From Gammaproteobacteria bacterium (lineage in GTDB: Bacteria > Pseudomonadota > Gammaproteobacteria > Pseudomonadales > Pseudohongiellaceae), in assembly GCA_002730035.1 (NCBI GenBank), contig PBYU01000061.1, positions 6,972-70,971 on the forward strand: a stretch of DNA of 64,000 bases, written 5' to 3'. The notes beneath the pieces were generated by a model, which saw nothing but the letters and a program-made list of their open reading frames with translations, had not been told where the DNA came from and did not search any database. The stretch's first letter is position 1; the number at the start of each line of letters is the position of its first letter. Both the position numbers and the translations under genes were made by a program. This document shows positions 57,356 through 64,000 of this stretch, in pieces.

Positions 57356-59425
57356 CTAATGGTAGTCTTTCATGAATTCCCGACCCATCAGTGCCGAGAG
57401 AACATAGAGAACGCTGAGAAATGCCAGCACCCAGATGCCAATACTTTGCCGCCGATCTCTAATCGGTTCACCAATGTAGTAGAGAAAATTAACCAGATCG
57501 GCGACTGCGTCATCAAATTCTGCTTCAGCCAAGGAACCGCTACCTTCAACATAATGTAACTCGCATTGGGCCGGATCACCGGAACCATGATCGTCGCAGG
57601 TAACATCTCCCTGAAGTTCATACAAGACGTTGGGCATCGCTACATTCGGGAAAATCTTGTTATTGGTCCCGAACGGCCGGCTTGGATCGTTGTAAAACGA
57701 TTTGAGATAGGAATATAACCAATCTGCGCTATGTACCCTGCCGGCAAGCGTCAGATCTGGAGGTGCCGCGCTGAAATACTGCTCCGCTCTATCTTTCGAT
57801 AACGATGTTTCTATCAGGTCACCAATTAGCGATCCATCAAACACCAGGTTCTCCAACACCTGCTCGTGAGGAATCTCCAGATCATCTGCAGTCCGCTCGT
57901 ATCGCGCGTATCCCAGGGCGTGACAGCTCACACAATAGTTCATGTAGTACTTGAATCCACGCTGCAGAGAATCCTTATCATCGTAGTCTGTTTCCACGTG
58001 CTCCAGATCAAGATTGCCTGCTGAGGCTGCTTCCGCGCTGCCTGACACCAACATCAATGGCAACACAACCAGCAGAATCAGCAGCACGATACTGCCGATG
58101 AGTTGGGGTGCGCTGATCCATTGACCGGTAACCCGCTCAGGAGTTGCTGTCGTCTTTTCGGCACGCGTATACCACGGCATGGCGATGAAATAGGCGAAGT
58201 AGACAACTGTCATTATCTGGGCGAGCAGCGTTTTTGCTGGACTGACGGCTTGAGTTCCTAGCACTGCGAGAACAAGGAAACTGACCACAAACATGAGCAA
58301 GGCAATGCGGCTGTACCAGCCTTTATAGCGCATGGATTTGGCCGGACTCTTGTCCAACCAGGGCACTACAAAAAGTATGGCAATAGAGCCGAACATCACC
58401 AGCATGCCCCAGAAACTCGAGTCGATACCGAACAGCGGAATCGTGACTGCCCGCAGCATGGAATAGAATGGGGTGTAATACCAGACGGGAGGAACATGCT
58501 CAGGTGTTTGCAGGGAATTTGCTTCCTGAAAGTTAGGCACCTCGAGGAAGTAGCCACCCATTTCCGGCGCGAAGAAGACAATGGCGCAGAATACAAACAG
58601 AAACAGAATCACCATTGGCAGATCATGATACATCGTGTAGTAGGGATGAAAGGGAACTCCGTCCACTGGTATGCCATCAGGACCCTTGTTCTTCTTGATC
58701 TCAATTCCATCGGGGTTGTTGGAGCCGACTTCATGTAGCGCCAGTATGTGCACTACCACCAGAGCAAGCAGCACGATGGGTAAGGCGACAACGTGCAGCG
58801 CGAAGAATCGATTGAGAGTGGCGCCGGAAATCAGGTAATCGCCACGGATCCAGATGAGGAGATCTTCTCCAATTAGGGGAATAGACCCGAACAGAGAAAC
58901 AATCACGTTTGCTCCCCAATAAGACAACTGGCCCCATGGCAGGATGTAACCCGTGAAGCCTGACGCCATCAGCACAACGTAGATGACCATTCCAACGACC
59001 CAGAGCAATTCTCGCGGTCGCTGATAAGAACCGTACATCAGCCCTTTAAACATATGGATGTAGACTACAAAAAAGAAAGCAGAAGCACCGGTGGAATGCA
59101 GATACCTCAGCATCCATCCGTACTCCACATCCCGCATGATGTATTCAACGGAAGCAAATGCTCCTTCAGCACTGGCGGTGTAATTCATGGTCAACCAGAC
59201 GCCCGTGAGCAATTGAATAACCAGTACCAGTAATGCCAATACACCGAAGAAATACCAGAAATTGAAATTCTTCGGCGCGTAGTACTCGCTCATATGTTTC
59301 TTCCAGGCTCCAACTATCGGCAATCTGGCATCGATCCAGTCTACAAGACCGATTAGTGCTGACATGAAGCGTCCGGGTTTTTTGCTTGCTTCCACGCTAC
59401 TCTCTGTACTACTCACGTCGCTCAT
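57356..59425 (-). CDS. petBC: fused cytochrome b / cytochrome c1 of the bc1 complex
   Basis: This 689-residue protein joins two subunits of complex III. Residues 1-about 470 are cytochrome b, with eight or more helices, haem-ligand histidines in LRYLHSTGA, VYIHMFKG, FFALHVVAL and VVHILALH, and the Qo-site motif PVWY in place of PEWY. Residues about 475-689 are cytochrome c1, with a signal-like segment ending near SGSAEAAS, the haem site CVSCH, a ligand Met in FPNVAMPNV and a C-terminal anchor helix. No stop or start separates them. Bradyrhizobium fbcH is a known fusion that is cut after translation; the signal-like segment suggests the same here. Confidence 0.96.
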   Translation of the reverse strand: MSDVSSTESSVEASKKPGRFMSALIGLVDWIDARLPIVGAWKKHMSEYYAPKNFNFWYFFGVLALLVLVIQLLTGVWLTMNYTASAEGAFASVEYIMRDVEYGWMLRYLHSTGASAFFFVVYIHMFKGLMYGSYQRPRELLWVVGMVIYVVLMASGFTGYILPWGQLSYWGANVIVSLFGSIPLIGEDLLIWIRGDYLISGATLNRFFALHVVALPIVLLALVVVHILALHEVGSNNPDGIEIKKNKGPDGIPVDGVPFHPYYTMYHDLPMVILFLFVFCAIVFFAPEMGGYFLEVPNFQEANSLQTPEHVPPVWYYTPFYSMLRAVTIPLFGIDSSFWGMLVMFGSIAILFVVPWLDKSPAKSMRYKGWYSRIALLMFVVSFLVLAVLGTQAVSPAKTLLAQIMTVVYFAYFIAMPWYTRAEKTTATPERVTGQWISAPQLIGSIVLLILLVVLPLMLVSGSAEAASAGNLDLEHVETDYDDKDSLQRGFKYYMNYCVSCHALGYARYERTADDLEIPHEQVLENLVFDGSLIGDLIETSLSKDRAEQYFSAAPPDLTLAGRVHSADWLYSYLKSFYNDPSRPFGTNNKIFPNVAMPNVLYELQGDVTCDDHGSGDPAQCELHYVEGSGSLAEAEFDDAVADLVNFLYYIGEPIRDRRQSIGIWVLAFLSVLYVLSALMGREFMKDYH

Positions 59426-60024
59426 GCCGCGTTCTCCTCATCGATGCCAATCACCAACACGTCGTCACCCTCGAATGAATGCGGAGGAACCTGCATATTC
59501 CGTGAAGCGGGTGCTCCACTATAAACACGACCAGCCAGATCAAAGCGAGATCCGTGGCAAGGACAGAAGAATCCGCCGCGCCATTCGGTATCGAAAGGCT
59601 CCGGGCGTAACTCGATATGCGGGGTTGGAGAACAAAACAGGTGTGGGCAAAGGCCGACCAGTACCACGATCTCAGGAGTTCGAGAACGAGTTTCATTCTG
59701 TGCATACGCAGGTTGTTCATCATCCTGGGAATCCGGGTCCGCCAGTCTGTCTGTATCTTCGTTTAATGCACTCAAAGCTTCCGAGCTACGCTTAATCACG
59801 AAGATGGGTCGACCACGCCAGGCCGGGATCGGTCCCAGCATTTCACCTACCTGTAATCGACTAATATCGATTCTGACTGGCGCACCAGCGGCACGCGCCT
59901 TAGCACTGGGACTCCAGGAACCAACAAAGGGGACAGCAGCCCCCACGACCCCTGCGGCACCAACCACTGAAGTCGAACCCACAAGAAACCGTCTACGGCC
60001 AGTATCAGTACTGTCGTCAGTCAC
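59422..60024 (-). CDS. petA: Rieske iron-sulfur subunit of the bc1 complex
   Basis: This 200-residue protein carries the 2Fe-2S cluster that takes electrons from ubiquinol. The N-terminus has a Tat-type signal/anchor (GRRRFLVGSTSVVGAAG). The cluster motifs are CPHLFC and CPCHGS. Between them and the anchor is an unusually polar, acidic insertion (DEDTDRLADPDSQDDEQ would fit the pattern; seen as NEDTDRLADPDSQDDEQPA). It overlaps the petBC start by four bases. Confidence 0.97.
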   Translation of the reverse strand: MTDDSTDTGRRRFLVGSTSVVGAAGVVGAAVPFVGSWSPSAKARAAGAPVRIDISRLQVGEMLGPIPAWRGRPIFVIKRSSEALSALNEDTDRLADPDSQDDEQPAYAQNETRSRTPEIVVLVGLCPHLFCSPTPHIELRPEPFDTEWRGGFFCPCHGSRFDLAGRVYSGAPASRNMQVPPHSFEGDDVLVIGIDEENAA

Positions 60025-60200
60025 CTTACTTTTCTCCTTGAGAACACGCTTTGTTCAATTGAATCATCCGTATCGGATGGCAATTTCTCCACACTGGGTG
60101 GCACTAATTTCCACATAAATGTCCACATGTCGCGACACATTTCTGTATAAAGCAGCAGGGATGGGTGATGAATCCTTTTCAGGTCTGCAAAACCGCGGGA

Positions 60201-60229
60201 ATTCTAGTCAATTTTGACTTTTTTTTCAA
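60201..60229 (-). promoter_or_regulatory. petA-petBC sigma70 promoter
   Basis: TTGAAA (60224-60229) and TAGAAT (60201-60206) on the minus strand are 17 bases apart, a strong sigma70 match. An A-run fills the spacer. The 11-bp palindrome GGGGTGACCCC sits four bases upstream of the -35 box and could be a regulator site. Confidence 0.72.
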
Positions 60230-60297
60230 GTGGGGGTGACCCCAATAAGTGCCGTATTCCATTGATATTTATAAGTAATAATTTATTTTCTTACCTC

Positions 60298-60336
60298 AAA
60301 AAAAAACGTCGATCTCCTGCCTTGGAGTCGACGTTT
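60298..60336 (-). terminator. intrinsic terminator of rplM-rpsI
   Basis: On the minus strand AAAACGTCGACTCC pairs with GGAGATCGACGTTTT (one bulged base) around a short loop, followed by a run of nine T. It lies 19 bases after the rpsI stop codon. Confidence 0.92.
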
Positions 60337-60354
60337 TCTGTTTTACTTCCACTA

Positions 60355-60747
60355 TTACCGCTTCGAGAATTGAGGCTTCTTGCGAGCTTTCCGCAGACCC
60401 ACTTTCTTGCGCTCTACCTCACGTGCATCTCGAGTCACAAAGCCAGCTTTGCGCAGTGTCGGCTTCAACTCACCATCGTATTCCATCAACGCGCGAGTGA
60501 TACCGTGACGAATCGCTCCGGCCTGTCCAAAGCTTCCACCGCCCCTGACCGAGACATTGATATCAAACTTCTTAGTCATCTCCACCAACTCGAGTGGTTG
60601 ACGAACGATCATGCGAGCTACTTCACGACCAAAATACCCGTCCAGGGGACGACGATTAACAGTGATCTCACCCTTGCCACTGGTCAGATAAACTCTTGCC
60701 GTAGAGGTCTTGCGGCGACCCGTACCATAATATTGCGAAGTTGCCAT
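60355..60747 (-). CDS. rpsI: 30S ribosomal protein uS9
   Basis: This 130-residue protein of the small subunit head has a basic C-terminal tail that reaches the P-site tRNA (RKKPQFSKR, ending in Arg as required). The start [21 protein letters not shown] and the [19 protein letters not shown] stretch are diagnostic. It follows rplM by 27 bases in the usual two-gene operon and is followed by a strong terminator. Confidence 0.99.
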   Translation of the reverse strand: MATSQYYGTGRRKTSTARVYLTSGKGEITVNRRPLDGYFGREVARMIVRQPLELVEMTKKFDINVSVRGGGSFGQAGAIRHGITRALMEYDGELKPTLRKAGFVTRDAREVERKKVGLRKARKKPQFSKR

Positions 60748-60774
60748 TTGCCTTTATCGATCTCTTCTGTATCT

Positions 60775-61203
60775 TTACAGTTGAATAGTCTGTGGTTGCT
60801 GTGCAGAGTGCGGATGTTCTGTGCCAGCATAGACCTTGAGTTTCTTGAACATTGCCCGGCCCAGTGGTGTACGCGGCAGCATGCCTTTAACGGCTAGCTT
60901 TACTACTTTCTCTGGTGCTCTTTCCAGCAGATTCTCAAAGGAAATGGACTTCAATCCGCCGGGAAATCCGGAATGGCCGTGATACATCTTGTCAGTAGTC
61001 TTGTTGCCGGTGACTCTCACCTTATCGGCATTGATCACAACAACGAAGTCTCCGGTATCTACATGCGGGGTATATTCGGCCTTGTGTTTGCCACGCAATC
61101 GGGTCGCAATGGCGGTAGCCATGCGGCCTAGCGTCTGTCCTTCCGCATCCACGAGTAGCCAGTTCTGGGCGACTTCATGGGGTTTTGCACTATAAGTCTT
61201 CAT
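60775..61203 (-). CDS. rplM: 50S ribosomal protein uL13
   Basis: This 142-residue protein binds 23S rRNA early in large-subunit assembly. The start [20 protein letters not shown] and the motifs [18 protein letters not shown] and [19 protein letters not shown] are typical. I chose the ATG at 61203, which gives the standard length; an upstream in-frame start at 61260 would add 19 unrelated residues. In E. coli, L13 represses its own operon at the translational level; a leader of about 30 bases is predicted here. Confidence 0.99.
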   Translation of the reverse strand: MKTYSAKPHEVAQNWLLVDAEGQTLGRMATAIATRLRGKHKAEYTPHVDTGDFVVVINADKVRVTGNKTTDKMYHGHSGFPGGLKSISFENLLERAPEKVVKLAVKGMLPRTPLGRAMFKKLKVYAGTEHPHSAQQPQTIQL

Positions 61204-61238
61204 CGCATGAATTATGGGCATAAGTTCAGGGAGCGCGA

Positions 61239-61267
61239 ATACTACCGGAGAGACTACCAATATTCAA
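61239..61267 (-). promoter_or_regulatory. candidate rplM-rpsI promoter
   Basis: TTGAAT (61262-61267) and TAGTAT (61239-61244) on the minus strand are 17 bases apart, each matching sigma70 consensus at four of six positions. It is well placed, about 30 bases before the rplM start. Confidence 0.42.
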
Positions 61268-61404
61268 GAGTTCAGACCCGAAAAATGACCAGATGTGGAT
61301 GCTTTCCGGCCGATTCGGCGAGGCATTCCTCGACCGGTTCAGCCGCTGCTGAAATCAGCAAAAACCGAGCGAATCATTCACCGTTAAAACGGGGTTGCTC
61401 AGGG

Positions 61405-62523
61405 CTATGCGCGGTGCTCATCTCCTAGATATTCGAAGGATTGCATCTCCAGCAAGCGAGACTGGGTGCGCTCAAACTCGAATGACAATTGTTGACCCTG
61501 ATAGAGCTGCCGAATGGGCACAGCAGCCGAAATGATCAGCTTTACGCGACGATCATACAGTTCATCAATCAGATTCACGAATCGTCGTGCCCGATCATTG
61601 CTATTGTCATCCATCATGGGCACGTCACTGATAATCAAGGCATGGTACAGCCTGGCGATTTCCACATAATCGAAGGCGCTGCGCGGTCCGTCACACAATT
61701 CTGAATACTCAAACCAGGCAATGTCATCAGCACAATAGCGGGCGCTCAGCTTGCGATCGAGGATAGTAATCATGCCCCACTCTTCGACTTCCAACTGGTC
61801 AGGCACAAGCTCGAAAAAACTTTTCAGCAGCTGTTCGTTAGTTTGGGCGTCTATCGGTGTATGAAACAACGTCGCATGGCTGAGGCTACGCAGGCGGTAG
61901 TCTATGCCTGTTTCCAATTGCAGCACGTCGGTGTGCTTTTTCAGGAGTTCTATAGCAGGAAGGAAGCGATCTCTCTGCAAGCCGTTTTCATAGAGTCCGT
62001 CCGGGTGAATATTCGAAGTAGTTACAAGTACCACGCCTCGTTCAAATAGTGCGTCTAATAATCCAGCAAGAATCATGGCGTCAGCGATATCGAGCACAAA
62101 GAATTCATCGAAGCAGAGTACTTGTGCCTCTTCGGAGATGGCGTCGGCAACCTTTTCCAGGGGATTTCTGGTCCTCTGCAGTCGAGACAGGTCTGTATGT
62201 ACTCGTTGCATGAATCGGTGAAAATGTGTTCTTATTTTTTTTTGCGCGGGCAGACAATCGTAGAACAGATCCATCAGGTAGGTCTTGCCCCTGCCAACTG
62301 CTCCCCACAGGTAAATCCCCTGGGGGCGCTCGGGCACTCCCTCGCCCACACCCATACCTGAGAATTTGTAAAAGATTGAACTCAACATGCCCGCTTGTGC
62401 CGGTTGGCGAGTCAACTGGGCGTGTAATTCTTCAAATGATGCAACAATTCGCCGCTGTTCATCATCGGGGATGACTAATTGCGCGGTGACATCGTTCGCG
62501 TATCGCTGTAGGGGCTTCATCAT
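61405..62523 (-). CDS. zapE: division-associated ATPase ZapE (AFG1 family)
   Basis: This protein of about 372 residues is an AAA-type ATPase that in E. coli binds FtsZ and is needed for division under stress. Walker A is GAVGRGKTYLMDLFYDCLP and Walker B is VLCFDEFFVLDIADAMILA. The sensor region VVLVTTSNIHPDGLYENGLQ is also typical. ATG codons at 62523 and 62520 are the likely starts; an in-frame TTG lies just before. It is divergent from the zapG-like gene, as in E. coli. Confidence 0.96.
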   Translation of the reverse strand: MMKPLQRYANDVTAQLVIPDDEQRRIVASFEELHAQLTRQPAQAGMLSSIFYKFSGMGVGEGVPERPQGIYLWGAVGRGKTYLMDLFYDCLPAQKKIRTHFHRFMQRVHTDLSRLQRTRNPLEKVADAISEEAQVLCFDEFFVLDIADAMILAGLLDALFERGVVLVTTSNIHPDGLYENGLQRDRFLPAIELLKKHTDVLQLETGIDYRLRSLSHATLFHTPIDAQTNEQLLKSFFELVPDQLEVEEWGMITILDRKLSARYCADDIAWFEYSELCDGPRSAFDYVEIARLYHALIISDVPMMDDNSNDRARRFVNLIDELYDRRVKLIISAAVPIRQLYQGQQLSFEFERTQSRLLEMQSFEYLGDEHRA

Positions 62524-62726
62524 TTTCAATTCTATTCACGGCCTGAAATGCGCTGTGGCATTCTAGGGATGTTTGCTGCTTGAAACCACTGCATGTGTCG
62601 AATTTCCTTCATCTCACGGATTCCGCTGTTGCAACTAATTACAGTGATCTTGCCGAATTAAGGTATACTTACGCCCCGCTCATCAATGAGATGGGCGCTA
62701 TTTCAAAATTGAGGAATTAGAGTCAA

Positions 62727-63596
62727 ATGATTTTTTTGATGGCAATCGCTGGCCTGGCAGTAGGAGTAGTTATCGGAGCATTGTTCGCGAACAGGTTGAA
62801 CATAAGCCCTTCCCGAGTGCAAGAACTGGAAAACCAGATTCACTCTCTAAAAGAGAATCATGACGAGTACCGCGATAGCGTGAGCGATCATTTCAGCATG
62901 ACAGCTGAACTGGTACAGCACATGACCGAAAGCTACAAAGAGGTGTATCAACACCTGGCGAGCGGTGCTCAGGATTTATGTACCAACGAAGTCGCCAGTA
63001 AATTGCTGCCTGCTGAATCAGATGCCGTCTTTGAAAGCAACGGTAACCAGGTAGAAAATGGCGGTTTGATCCCACCGAAGGACTACGCGGCTAAGCAGAA
63101 TCCTGAGCAGAAAGGTGCACTGTCGGAAGATTTTGGCCTCAAGAAAACCAGGCCTGCGAGCGAAGATAAGCCTGTCAGCGAAGGCCAGCCCGTGACCGAA
63201 GACAAACCTGTCAGCGAAGACAAGCCTGTGGCCGAAGCCAAGCCTGTGACCGAAGACAAGCCTGTGACCGAAACCAAGCCTGTGACCGAAGATAAGCCTG
63301 TTAGACGAAGAGGGTCACGACGCGCTGCTCGAAAAGCGCGGCGAACAGAGAACGAAGACAAGCCTGTCAGTGAAGCCAAGCCTGTGACCGAAGACAAGCC
63401 CGTGACCGAAGACAAGCCTGTGACCGAAGACAAGCCCGTGACCGAAGACAAGCCTGTGACCGAAACCAAGCCTGTGAGCGAAGACAAGCCTGTTGGACGA
63501 AGAGGGTCACGACGCGCTGCTCGAAAAGCGCGGCGAACAGAGAGCGAAGACAAGCCTGTGAGCGAAAAGGAAATTCCTGTTCAGCCATCCGCATAA
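62727..63596 (+). CDS. zapG: YhcB/ZapG-like protein with KPVTED-type repeats
   Basis: Residues 1-about 90 match the YhcB/ZapG family (DUF1043): one membrane helix (MAIAGLAVGVVIGALFANRL), then a coiled coil (RVQELENQIHSLKENHDEYR) and YKEVYQHLASGAQDLC. E. coli ZapG helps coordinate envelope growth and division. The normal length is about 130 residues. Here about 150 extra residues form acidic hexapeptide repeats of the EDKPVT type, interrupted by two copies of the basic block RRGSRRAARKARRTE (residues 194-208 and 258-272). The gene is divergent from zapE, as in E. coli. The role of the tail is unknown. Confidence 0.9.
   Translation: MIFLMAIAGLAVGVVIGALFANRLNISPSRVQELENQIHSLKENHDEYRDSVSDHFSMTAELVQHMTESYKEVYQHLASGAQDLCTNEVASKLLPAESDAVFESNGNQVENGGLIPPKDYAAKQNPEQKGALSEDFGLKKTRPASEDKPVSEGQPVTEDKPVSEDKPVAEAKPVTEDKPVTETKPVTEDKPVRRRGSRRAARKARRTENEDKPVSEAKPVTEDKPVTEDKPVTEDKPVTEDKPVTETKPVSEDKPVGRRGSRRAARKARRTESEDKPVSEKEIPVQPSA
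63162..63563 (+). repeat. nested coding repeats in zapG: 18-bp units within a 192-bp duplication
   Basis: Eight 6-residue units plus a 16-residue basic block and two joining residues make a 64-codon (192-bp) module. It is present twice (63162-63353 and 63354-63545), then one more unit follows. The basic-block DNA is nearly identical in both copies, so the duplication is recent or kept uniform by gene conversion. The frame is preserved throughout. Confidence 0.92.
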
Positions 63597-63672
63597 ACCG
63601 GTCTGCCAATTCTAATTATTATTTTGTTGTTAGCAAAGTTTGAAGTGCCTGCGGCACAAATAATGAATCACC

Positions 63673-64000
63673 ATGTCTGAGTACAATCTCACTCACCTGA
63701 AGCAACTCGAAGCGGAAGGCATTCATATCATCCGCGAGGTCGCCGCGACATTTGACAAGCCAGTCATGCTGTATTCGATCGGCAAAGACTCCTCGGTAAT
63801 GCTTCATCTTGCATTAAAAGCCTTTTATCCCGGTAAACCTCCATTCCCTCTCATGCATGTTGATACCACCTGGAAATTCGGAGAAATGATCGAATTTCGC
63901 GATCAACAAATGGAAAAGCTGGGACTCGATCTGATAGTCCACATCAATCAGGAAGGCGTCGACGCCGGAATCGGTCCGTTCACGCATGGCAGTGAGAAAC
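63673..64000 (+). CDS. cysD: sulfate adenylyltransferase subunit 2 CysD (partial, runs off the end)
   Basis: The first 109 codons of CysD are present; the gene continues beyond the window. CysD is the catalytic subunit that, with the GTPase CysN, activates sulfate to adenosine phosphosulfate for cysteine synthesis. The start [20 protein letters not shown] and the ATP-binding PP-loop [15 protein letters not shown] (residues 33-47) identify it. cysN is expected just downstream. In principle this pathway also supplies PAPS, which the broken sulfotransferase would have used. Confidence 0.97.
   Translation, partial: MSEYNLTHLKQLEAEGIHIIREVAATFDKPVMLYSIGKDSSVMLHLALKAFYPGKPPFPLMHVDTTWKFGEMIEFRDQQMEKLGLDLIVHINQEGVDAGIGPFTHGSEK

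Larger units (their letters stand above)
60025..60354. other. intergenic stretch between rpsI and petA
   Basis: These 330 bases contain the rpsI terminator (60298-60336), a small GGGGTGACCCC palindrome (60233-60243) and the petA promoter (60201-60229), followed by an untranslated leader of about 170 bases. No gene is seen. Confidence 0.75.

Noticed and set aside
63083-63553. 156-codon minus-strand frame of repeated Thr-Gly-Leu-Ser type across the zapG repeats
   Set aside because: Multiples of an 18-bp repeat keep all frames open. The product is a low-complexity mirror of the real plus-strand repeat.
63162-63563. CRISPR-like regular repeat pattern
   Set aside because: Units are 18 bp without unique spacers, stay in frame and encode the protein tail; no cas genes are present.

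Overview
The window is chromosomal DNA of a gammaproteobacterium, most likely a Pseudomonadales/Cellvibrionales-type marine lineage. Three gene orders are those known from Pseudomonas: (i) fxsA-groES-groEL; (ii) ampE-ampD-nadC followed by pilC-pilD-coaE-yacG; (iii) the long block zapE, rplM-rpsI, petA-petBC, sspA-sspB, diaA/yraN/lpoA/rsmI, rnpB and the mraZ-to-ftsZ division/cell-wall cluster, then lpxC, secA and argJ. The murein is predicted to be meso-diaminopimelate type (DNPR motif in MurE). No rRNA, tRNA, CRISPR array, prophage or intact insertion sequence was seen.

Layout. 0-3.3 kb: groEL/groES with a sigma32-type promoter, fxsA and an alkyltransferase-like repair protein. 3.3-13.3 kb: the muropeptide permease ampG, yajQ, the pyruvate dehydrogenase genes aceE-aceF, ampD-ampE and a DUF1631 gene. 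13.4-16.1 kb: a membrane-anchored retropepsin-like protease, nadC, a secreted HNH-type nuclease and a small cytochrome c. 16.1-20.9 kb: an accessory surface-glycan patch (two glycosyltransferases, a flippase-like membrane protein, a sulfotransferase, a TPR-like remnant). 20.9-23.9 kb: pilC-pilD-coaE-yacG. 23.9-27.2 kb: a secreted two-domain protein and a Nudix/ThiE-like fusion. 27.2-50.6 kb: argJ, secA, an M23 peptidase, lpxC and the dcw cluster, all on the minus strand. 50.9-57.3 kb: rnpB, rsmI, lpoA-yraN-diaA-dolP, sspB-sspA. 57.3-64 kb: a fused cytochrome b/c1 gene, Rieske protein, rpsI-rplM, zapE, a repeat-bearing zapG-like gene and the start of cysD.

The housekeeping genes look intact. 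The dcw genes overlap or nearly abut and sit behind a sigma70 promoter followed by GTGG boxes on a 10-bp period, the expected MraZ operator. AmpG, AmpD, AmpE, LpoA, FtsI and the Mur ligases together give murein synthesis plus recycling, without ampC or ampR in view.

The most unusual part is 16-26 kb. Three genes there are each cut by one stop codon with the frame perfectly kept on both sides: TAG in the flippase, TAA in the sulfotransferase, TGA in the secreted propeller protein. A fourth reading frame is only a remnant. This patch sits between nadC and pilC, where pilA and pilB are found in Pseudomonas; both are missing here. Other notable items are the petB-petC fusion, a 192-bp duplicated repeat in zapG, an 82-bp palindromic mini-element flanked by CTAG at the sspA stop codon, and an array of 11-bp repeats upstream of groES.
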